Assembly: GCF_910594005.1 (NCBI RefSeq)
Contig: NC_057828.1
Coordinates: 5,964,235-6,028,234, forward strand
Source of the DNA: Cervus elaphus
Lineage: Eukaryota; Chordata; Mammalia; Artiodactyla; Cervidae
Direction of reading: 5' to 3'
DNA: 64,000 bases
In this document: piece after piece, positions 56,176 through 64,000 of the stretch
Layout of the letters: every line of letters starts with the position of its first letter
Numbering within the stretch: position 1 is the first letter of the stretch
The notes under the pieces: model-generated
Databases searched by the model: none
Told to the model about the DNA's origin: nothing
The model's input: only the letters and a program-made list of their open reading frames with translations
Translations under genes and position numbers: made by a program

Positions 56176-58172
56176 GAAATAGAAGAAAACGATAGAATGG
56201 GAAACACTAGATATCTCTTCAAGAAAATTAGAGACACCAAGGGAACATTTCATGCAAAGATGGGCTCAATAAAGGACAGAAATGGTATGGACCTAACAGA
56301 AGCAGAAGATATTAAGAAGAGGTGGCAAGAATACACAGACGAACCGTACAAAAAAGATCTTCACAACTCAGATAATCATGATCACTCACCTAGAGCCAGA
56401 CATCCTGGAATGTGAAGTCAAGTGGGCCTTAGGAACCATCACTATGAACAAAGCTAGTGGAGGTGATGGAATTCCAGTTGAGCTATTTCACATCTTAAAA
56501 GATGATGCTGTGAAAGTGCTACACTCAATATGCCAGCAAATTTGGAAAACTCAGCAATGACCACAGGACTGGAAAAGGTCAGTTTTCATTCCAATCCCAA
56601 AGAAAGGCAGTGCCAGAGAATGCTCAAACTACCTCACAATTGCACTCATCTCACACGGTAGTAAAGTAATGCTTAAAATTCTCCAAGCCAGACTTCAGCA
56701 ATATGTGAACCATGAACTTCCAGATGTTCAAGCTCGTTTTATTTATTTTTTTTTTTACCGCAGTAAGTTTATTTATTTATTGAAGGTCAAGTTTAAATTT
56801 AATGACTTTGGTATTAACTACACACATACTAGTAAGTGCTAAGACTTAAAATCTTCCGGTTCAGTTGTGACTCCAGACAGGATCCAGAGAAGAGTTCTAA
56901 AAATCTCTTCTCTGGGTTTTATGGAGACTTTCTTTACCCTCCTGTGTTAGCCTCTTATGGCACTGCATCAGCCTTAAAAGGGCACTGGAAAGGGTGATAA
57001 GCTCGTTTTAGAAAAGGCAGAGGAACCAGAGATCAAATTGCCAACATCCACTGGATCATTGAAAAAGCAAGAGAGTTCCAGACAAACATCTATTTCTGCT
57101 TTATTGACTATGCCAACGCCTTTGACGGTGTGGATCACAATAAACTGTGGAAAATTCTGAAAGAGATGGGAATACCAGACCACCTGACCTGCCTCTTGAG
57201 AAACCTGTATGCGGGTCAGGAAGCAACAGTTAGAACTGGACATGGAACAGCAGACTGGTTCCAAATAGGAAAAGGAGTACATCAAGGCTGTATATTGTCA
57301 CCCTGCTTATTTAACTTATATGCAGAGTACTTCATGAGAAATGCTGGGCTGGAGGAAGCACATGCTAGAATCAAGATTGCTGGGCAAAATATCAATAACC
57401 TCAGATATGCAGATGATACCACCCTTATGGCAGAAAGTGAAAAAGAACTAAAAAGCCTCTCGAAGAAAGTGAAAGAGGAGGGTGAAAAAGTTGGCTTAAA
57501 GCTCAACATTCAGAAAACTAAGATCATGGCATCCCATCACTTCATGGCAAATAGATGGGGAAACGGTGGCTGACTTTATTTTTCTGGGCTCCAGAATCAC
57601 TGCAGATGGTGATTGCAGCCATGAAATTAAAAGTTGCTTACTCCTTGGAAGGAAAGTTATGACCAACCTAGACAGCATATTAAAAAGCAGAGACATCACT
57701 TTGTCAACAAAGGTCCGTCTAGTCAAGGCTGGTTTTTCCAGTGGTCAGGTATGGATGTGAGAGTTGGACTATAAAGAAAGCTGAGCGCCGAAGAATTGAT
57801 GCTTTTGAACTGTGGTGTTGGAGAAGACTCTTGAGAGTCCCTTCGACTGCAAGGAGATCCAGCCAATCCATCCTGAAGGAGATCAGTCCTGGGTGTTCAT
57901 TGGAAGGACTGATGCTGAAGCTGAAACTTCAATACTTTGGCCACTTGATGCAAAGAGCTGTCTCATTTGAAAAGACCCTGATGCTGGGAAGGATTGAGGG
58001 CAGGAGGAGAAGGGGATGACAGAGGATGAGATGGTTGGGTGGCATCACCAACTCAATGGGCATGGGTTTAGGTAGACTCCAGGAGTTGGTGATGGACAGG
58101 GAGGCCTGGCGTGCTGTGGTTCATTGGGTCGCAAAGAGTCTGACACAACTGAGTGACTGAACTGAACTGAAG
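56176..58172 (+). repeat. BovB LINE with intact YADD box, interrupted by a retrocopy
   Basis: Sense BovB, 5'-truncated, about 1.74 kb without its insertion. It starts gaatgggaaacactagatat and ends tgagtgactgaactgaactg. The RT part shows FLGSRITADGDCSHEIKSCL and the catalytic LRYADDTTLM. Frameshifts near 57540 and 57725 and a stop at 58018 mean no full protein. A 257-bp foreign segment lies at 56742-56998. Confidence 0.95.
56742..56998 (-). pseudogene. 5'-truncated processed retrocopy of an unidentified mRNA 3' end
   Basis: Inserted in BovB and flanked by an exact 12-bp duplication, aagctcgtttta, at 56730-56741 and 56999-57010. On the minus strand it ends in a poly(A) tract preceded by AATAAATAAATAAA, so it is a reverse-transcribed polyadenylated RNA. 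One frame reads KPREEIFRTLLWILSGVTTE, continuing a few residues to a stop, then about 80 nt of 3' UTR. I do not recognise the parent gene. The coding interpretation is a suggestion; the retrocopy structure is directly visible. Confidence 0.8.
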
Positions 58173-58639
58173 CCTCAGTTTTCTCTTTTAAGGAGCAAGT
58201 AACATACATAACTCTGTTGCACTCAAAAGAGATTCCAGGTGGGAAAGGAAAAAGATCTTGCTTTGGGTTCAAAGCCCATCAGCTGAATTCGTTTCTCATA
58301 TACGTCCTTGAATAGTGCCATTGCTTAAGGTATTTTTCTCTTATATTCTTTCCAGTATTCTCCCATTTTAAAATCCTTCCACTGATGTCTATTCCCTCTC
58401 ATTCCTCCTCTGTGTAGTCAAAAGTAATTTGTCCTGCTCACAACTTCTCTGGCCCTTAAATCAGTATCTTATTTTTATTTTTTTTAACTGAGGCTCTTTT
58501 ATAATTCATGATTTCAGTTAACTCATGTATGACAAACAGTATGTAGTAAAAGCAATATAATAGGAAGTGATAGATAGTGAGATTTCATAATCAAACTGTT
58601 ACATGCTGTTATGGATCTAAGCACTTTGTAAACTCCAGT

Positions 58640-58790
58640 TTTGTTTTTGTTTTTTTAATAATAATTATCGAGGATATAATTGTACAATATTGAGACACAT
58701 AGAACAAAATACAATTATTAGAGGACAGTTGCTCTACAATATTGTGTTGGCCTCTACCATATGTCCTATCCCTCCTGAACCCTCCTCCTG
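58640..58790. repeat. Possible L1 fragment
   Basis: ataattatcgaggatataat and gttgctctacaatattgtgt resemble old antisense L1 3' sequence. Weak. Confidence 0.4.
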
Positions 58791-59299
58791 TCTCTCCAGT
58801 ATCTTTTTAATGGCACAACACTTTCTGCCAGATGTTAAACCCTTATTGAGGCTTAAATTCTTCAGAACTGCCAAGTAGTCAAGTCCTGTTCCTGCTAAGT
58901 TGCTCAACTAGCCTGACTGCTGACTCTGTTCTCCCAAGTTGTCTTTAGAGGCACTATAAAAGGAAAAGACTGAGAAACAAGTGGGTGATGTGGGCTTTTT
59001 TGAATTGTCAGGTGGGTGGGGGTAGGAGGTGGCTGGGTGTTTGGCCTTAGACAGGAGTCAGCCAGGCGTGGCTGTAGGAGAATAAAACCAGGGGAGAAGA
59101 GAACTATTGGAATGCTGCCCTAGTTTCTTCCCTGCCTCATTACCTTGGAATTACCTTTTTCCACACTTGCTGTGACTCAGCTCTGGTCTAGCTCTCCTCA
59201 GAAGTAAATCAGGGCATAACAGAAGCCTATACTTGGGAGGGATTGAGAAAAAAAAAGTGGTGACTGAGTTTAGACAGTCCATTCTCTGTCCTTTACCTC

Positions 59300-60800
59300 C
59301 TTATTTCTTGTTGTTCAGTTGCCTAGTCCTGCCCAACCCTTTGCAACCCCATAGACTGCAACATGCCACGCCTCCCTGTTCCTCACCATCTCACAAAGTT
59401 TGCCCAAGTTCATGTCCATTGCATCAGTGATGCCATCCAGCCATCTCATCCTCTGATGCCCTCTTCTCCTCCTGCCCTCAATCTTTCCTAGCATGAGGAA
59501 CTTTTCCAGTGAGCTGGCTGTTTGCATCAGATGACCAAAATACTGGAGCTTTAGTTTCAGCATCAGTCCTTCCGACGAGTATTTAGGGTTGATTTCCCTT
59601 AAGATTGACTGGTTTGATCTCCTTGCTGTCCAAGGGACTCTCAGGAGTCTTCTCCAGCACCACAGTTCAAAGGCATCAATCTTTGGTGTTCTGCCTTCTT
59701 TACTGTCCAGCTCTCACAACTGTACATGCCCACGGGGAAGACCATAGCCTTGACTGTGTGAACGTTTGTCAGCAGAGTAAAATCTCTGCTTTTCAACACA
59801 CTCTCTAGGTTTGTCATAGCTTTCCTGCCAAGGAGCAATTGTCTTCTCATCTCATGGCTGCAGTCACCATCTGTCATGATTTTGGAGCCCAGGAAGAGAA
59901 AATCTGTCACTACTTCCACCTTTTCCCCTTCTATTTGCCATAAAGTGATGGGGCCAGACACCATGATCTTAGTTTTTTAATATTTAGTTTTAAGCTGGCT
60001 CTTTCACTCTCCTCCTTCACCCTCATCAAGAGGTTCTTTAGTGCCTCTTCGCTTTCTGCCATCAGAGTGGTGTCATCTGCATATCTGAGGTTGTTTTTGT
60101 TTCTCCTGCCTATCTTGATTCCAGTTTGTAACTCTTCCAGCCTAGCATTTCTCATGATGTGCTCAGTGTATAGGTTAAACAAATAGAGTGACAGCAGACA
60201 ACCCTGTTGTACTCCTTTACAATTTTGAACCAGTCAGTTGTTCCATACAGGATTCTAACTGTTGCTTCTTGACCCTCATACAGGTTTCTCAGGAGACAGG
60301 TAAAATGGTCTGGTATTCCCATCTCTTTAAGAGTTTTCCAGTTTGTTATGATCCACACAGTCAAAGGCTTTAGTGTAGTTGATGAAACAGAGGTAGACGT
60401 TTTTCTGCAATTCCTTTGCTTTCTCTGTGATCCAGCAAATGTTGGCAATTTGATCTCTGGTTCCTCTTCCTTTTCTAAACCCAGCTTGGACATCTGGAAG
60501 TTCTTGATTCGCATAATGCTGAAGGTTAGCATGCAAGATTTTAAGCATGACCTTACTAGCATGGGAGATGAGTGCAATTGTCTGATGGTTAGCCATTCTT
60601 TAGGACTACCCTTCTTGGGAATTGGGATGAGGATTGACCATTTCCAGTCCTGTGGCTACTGCTAAGTCTTCCAGATTTGCTGATGTATTGAATGCAGCAC
60701 CTTGATGGCATTATCCTTTAGGGTTTTGAACAGCTCTCTTGGAATTCCGTTGCATCCACTAGCTTTATTAACAGCAATGCTTAATTCTTAGGTCTCCCCA
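59300..60800 (-). repeat. BovB LINE, 5'-truncated, antisense
   Basis: From ttgttgttcagttgcctagt to agctttattaacagcaatgc. Antisense frames include NLRYADDTTLMAESEEALKN (intact YADD) and FNLYTEHIMRNARLEELQTG, but the coding sequence is broken into several frames. Confidence 0.95.
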
Positions 60801-61327
60801 AATCCCTGTCATAATGCTGTATCACTCTGGGGAACAAAAGACGACTCCTTGGTTGAGCAGTGATTGTATGGGGTGGAGGGTAATTGTGGTTTTCTGGTGC
60901 TTGGGATTTCCTGCTTTACTGCTTATTTCCTACCTTACTCAGCTTACTGTGACTGATATTGAGTGGAATTTGGTCTTCTCTCTAATGCTTCACCTATTAG
61001 AATAGCTACTGTCCTCTAGGGAAAAAGAATGTTGAAGAGCACAGGTATTTCAAGTGGAGAACAATGTATAGGCTTCTTTGGAACAGAAATAATAGAAGAG
61101 ATAGATCAAGGGTTTAAAGTTAATCAGTCTGAAAGAAATAGGGTTGATATTAGCAACTTGAAACAAGAATAAGCAGAGGCTGAGAGAACTAAGCAGAAAT
61201 AGCGGGCTTAAAAATACAGTGGTTGAAACATAGAACAGCACATCAAATGGGTGGAATAATGGAATGGATACAGTTGGATGAATTAGAATTCTAGAGTGAG
61301 GAGATCTCCCAGAACAAAGGGGAAAAA

Positions 61328-61330
<3 letters not shown>

Positions 61331-61360
<30 letters not shown>
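61331..61360. repeat. (AT)n microsatellite, 30 bp
   Basis: Uninterrupted at repeats. Confidence 0.98.
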
Positions 61361-61364
<4 letters not shown>

Positions 61365-61561
61365 AGCTAAAAGGTAAGGAGAATAGATATAGAGATATAT
61401 GTGACTAATAGGCCTCTTAGAGAAAAAAAATGAAAAGGAGGAAGTATTGAAGAAATAATGGAAAAAATAGTTCTCTTAAAATTACAAAGGAAAAACAAAG
61501 TCCCTAGATGGAAAGGTTTCTTAGAGTGGTAAATATGAGAGGTCCAGAAAAACTCATTTCT

Positions 61562-61775
61562 TGGGCTCCCCAGATGGCTCAGTGGTTAAGAATCCGCCTG
61601 CAATGCAAGAGATGCAGGTTTGATCCCTAAGTTGGGAAGATCTCCTGGAGAAGGAAAGGGCAACCCACTCTGGTATTCTTGGCTGGGACATCCCATGGGC
61701 AGAGGAGCCTGGCAGGTCCAGCCATGGGGTCGCCAGGAGTTGGACATGACTTAGCAACTAAACAACACCAGGAGC
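61562..61775 (+). repeat. Bov-tA SINE
   Basis: tgggctccccagatggctca … ttggacatgacttagcaact, nearly full length. Confidence 0.94.
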
Positions 61776-62527
61776 ATTATAGTGAAATTTAAGAGTATAA
61801 CAGCTAAAGAAAATTGTAGGAGCCTCAGAGAGGAAGAACAGATCACACATACAAAGAAGCAAAATTTGAATTGACATTAACGTTTTGAACAGCATCAATA
61901 AATGGAAAAAGACAAGAGTTTTTCAGGGTTTTATAGGGAAACTAGAGTTTTATACCTAACCAGATTTAAATCGAAGGGCATAATACAGGTATATTCAGGT
62001 GTATAAAGTATTGGAAGCCTTGCCACCTAAAGACCCACATTGATAACAGTTCTAGATAAGTACTGAGTGATGCAGATCCAGAAAATGTTACAGGAGATAC
62101 ATGAAGTAAGGGTAATTAGATATCTTGGTGTCATTTATTGTGGTAAAGGCTAAAGCAAAAGAAAGAAAGGGAGAAGAGAGTGGGAGAGGGAAGGAGAAAA
62201 GGAAAAATCAAGAGAGAGAAAAATAGTTCTGTTCCAGAATTTAAAGTCCAAATGATACTGTGCTTAAGTTCATATCTTACTAGCAGGAAGACAGAGATGC
62301 AATTTCAAGAAAGGTAATAACATATTAAAAGGAAGAATAGGACAAATTGCAAAGCTGAATTAAGATGGTAGAGACAGATTTATATTTATCAATTACAGTA
62401 AATGGACTTGATTCACCAGTTAAAGATAAAAATCATGACATAGTGATAATCACTATATATTAAGAATGCACCAAGAGATATAGCAGTTTAAAGTGTGAGT
62501 GCCTCAGGTTAAAAATCCTTAAAATAG

Positions 62528-62838
62528 GACTCCCCTGGTGATCCACTGCTTAAGAATCTGCTTGCCAATGCAGGGGACCCGGGTTCAACCCCTGGTCCTA
62601 GAAGTTTCCCCATGTGGCAGGGCAACTAAACCTGTGCACCAGAACTGCTGAGCCCATGCTCTCGAGCCCGAGAGCTGCAACTGCTGAAGCCTGCATGCCT
62701 AGAGCTTGTGCTCTGCAACAAGAGAAGCCACTGCAGTGAGAAGAGAAATGTGCATCACAGCAAAGAAGAGAAAGCCCACGCACAGTAAAGAAGACCCAGC
62801 ACAGCAAAGAAAACCCAGCGCGGCCAAAAAAAGTAAAG
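62528..62838 (+). repeat. CHR-type SINE, long form
   Basis: tRNA-like head ggactcccctggtgatccac with B-box cgggttcaacccctgg, body with agagaagccactgcagtgag, and an A-rich end. Confidence 0.9.
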
Positions 62839-62939
62839 TAAATAATTTTTTAAAATCCTTGCAGTAGGTGAAGTGAAATTGGTAGAACTACCCTGGGATC
62901 AGTGGACAAATTCACCATCATGGTGGGAGTTTTATTAAT

Positions 62940-63452
62940 TGTAGGTCACACCTAGACAGTGTGTTAAAATCAGACACATCACCTTGCCAACAGAGGTCCA
63001 TATACTCAAGGCTGTCTATGGTCTTTTCAGTAGTCATGGATGCATGTGAGAGTTGGACTTTAAAGAAGGTTTAGCGCTGAAGAATTGATGCTTCTGAACT
63101 GTGGTGCTGGAGAAGACTCTTGAGACTCCCTTGGACAGCAAGGAAATCAAACCAGTCAATCTTAAAGGAAATCAACCCTGAATATTCATTGGTGCTGAAG
63201 CTGAAGCTCTCATACTTTGGTCCCTTGATGCGAAGAGCCAACTTGTTGGAAAAGACCCTGATGCTGGGAAAGATTAAAGGCGGGAGAGGAAGGGGGCAAC
63301 AGAGGATGAGATGGTTGGATGGCATCACCAACTCAATGGACATGAGTTTGAGCAAGCTCCAGGAGATGGTGAAGCACAGGGAAGCCTGTCACGCTGCAGT
63401 TCATGAGGTCACAGAGTCAGAGACAGCTTAGTGACTGAACAACAACAAAGTG
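62940..63452 (+). repeat. BovB LINE 3' end fragment
   Basis: Sense BovB 3' end with small deletions: gaagaattgatgcttctgaa, tggttggatggcatcaccaa, ending gcttagtgactgaacaacaa. Confidence 0.94.
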
Positions 63453-64000
63453 TCTAATTTATGGTATCAGGAAATAACAATAAATTTTTTTTTAAGTTGG
63501 AGAGGTAATAAGATATAGTAAACAATATCACAAATGGAAAAAAGGATGTATCTATACACTGGATAGAGGTTAAAAGAATACTATCAACTGTATGCCAGCA
63601 ATTTTGAAGATTTAGACAGTGAAAGAAGAAAAAAGCTTGAATAATATTTATTAAGCCCAAGCAGCGATTAAAAATTTTCCCAGAAAGGAAACACTGGGTT
63701 TTATAAGTTTTGTAGGTGAGGCTTTCAAAGACTAGAACATCTGAGTTTTGTAGAATTATTTTTCCAGACTGTAGACAAATAGGGACTAAACAATTTATTC
63801 TGTTAGGCCAGCTAACCCTGACATTCAAATAAGACAAAAACTTGACAGTGGAAAACAGATTTATTTCATAGAGACTTTACAACCTAACCAAAGTGTTAGG
63901 AAATCAAAGCCAATAGTATTTAAAAAGAATAATATCCAAAACCAAGTTGGATTGATCTCAGATGAGCAGGAATTTAATATTAGAAAATCCATAAATGAAA
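63453..64000. other. Right end of window, no gene seen
   Basis: AT-rich unique DNA; no MDM4 coding exon recognised on the plus strand. Confidence 0.5.

Larger units (their letters stand above)
49995..64000. other. Probable MDM4 first intron, repeat-rich
   Basis: No sequence resembling the MDM4 start exon was found up to 64000, so it should lie further right. The interval is dominated by BovB LINEs (52.2-54.8, 56.2-58.2, 59.3-60.8, 62.9-63.5 kb), Bov-tA SINEs and a CHR SINE. Unique pieces are at about 54.8-55.9, 58.2-59.3, 60.8-61.55, 61.8-62.5 and 63.46-64.0 kb, without recognised genes. Confidence 0.6.

Noticed and set aside
58000..64000. MDM4 start-codon exon
   Set aside because: Looked for the exon opening with the conserved MTSFSTSAQCSTSDS sequence and did not find it; it should be to the right of the window.

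Overview
The window is mammalian, and specifically ruminant (bovid) nuclear DNA. Genes are split into exons with GT/AG junctions. Interspersed repeats include several RTE-type BovB LINE copies, many Bov-tA-type SINEs and a fragment resembling the cattle L1 3' end, a combination diagnostic of Bovidae. Older mammalian repeats (MIR, L2, MER5, L1) fill much of the rest.

Left to middle (1 to about 36.7 kb): the 5' half of PIK3C2B, the class II phosphoinositide 3-kinase beta, on the minus strand. Eleven coding exons can be joined with matching phases at every junction. They span 3143-17033 and total 2,066 nt, encoding about the first 689 residues: the N-terminal region with SH3-type proline motifs, the Ras-binding domain, and the start of the PI3K C2 domain. 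The rest of the protein (C2, helical, kinase, PX and C-terminal C2) must lie beyond the left edge. The ATG is in the large exon 16101-17121. A non-coding first exon with a good donor (exon edge 36280) sits in a CpG island at about 36.0-36.75 kb, so the first intron is about 19 kb. That intron holds a 32-bp CpG-containing minisatellite (29.36-29.88 kb) and a candidate extra 5' exon (35180-35321). Another intron holds a 69-bp GC-rich minisatellite (3.49-3.90 kb).

Middle (36.7 to 49.6 kb): intergenic DNA between two divergent promoters. It carries two intact tRNA-Lys(TTT) genes facing each other (42205-42277 plus, 42548-42620 minus), an old antisense L1, a BovB copy, CHR-type SINEs and an 82-bp tandem duplication.

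Right (49.6 to 64 kb): a second CpG island with ETS-type motifs. From its position and orientation it is most likely the promoter and non-coding first exon of MDM4 (plus strand), followed by a repeat-rich first intron packed with BovB copies, some carrying nested insertions. No MDM4 coding exon was found inside the window. The order PIK3C2B (minus), tRNA-Lys pair, MDM4 (plus) matches the known human 1q32.1 arrangement.

I did not find a new defence, mobile or biosynthetic system. The points most worth checking are splice-site oddities, the minisatellites, a candidate alternative exon, a candidate intronic regulatory cluster, the tRNA pair and a retrocopy nested in a BovB.
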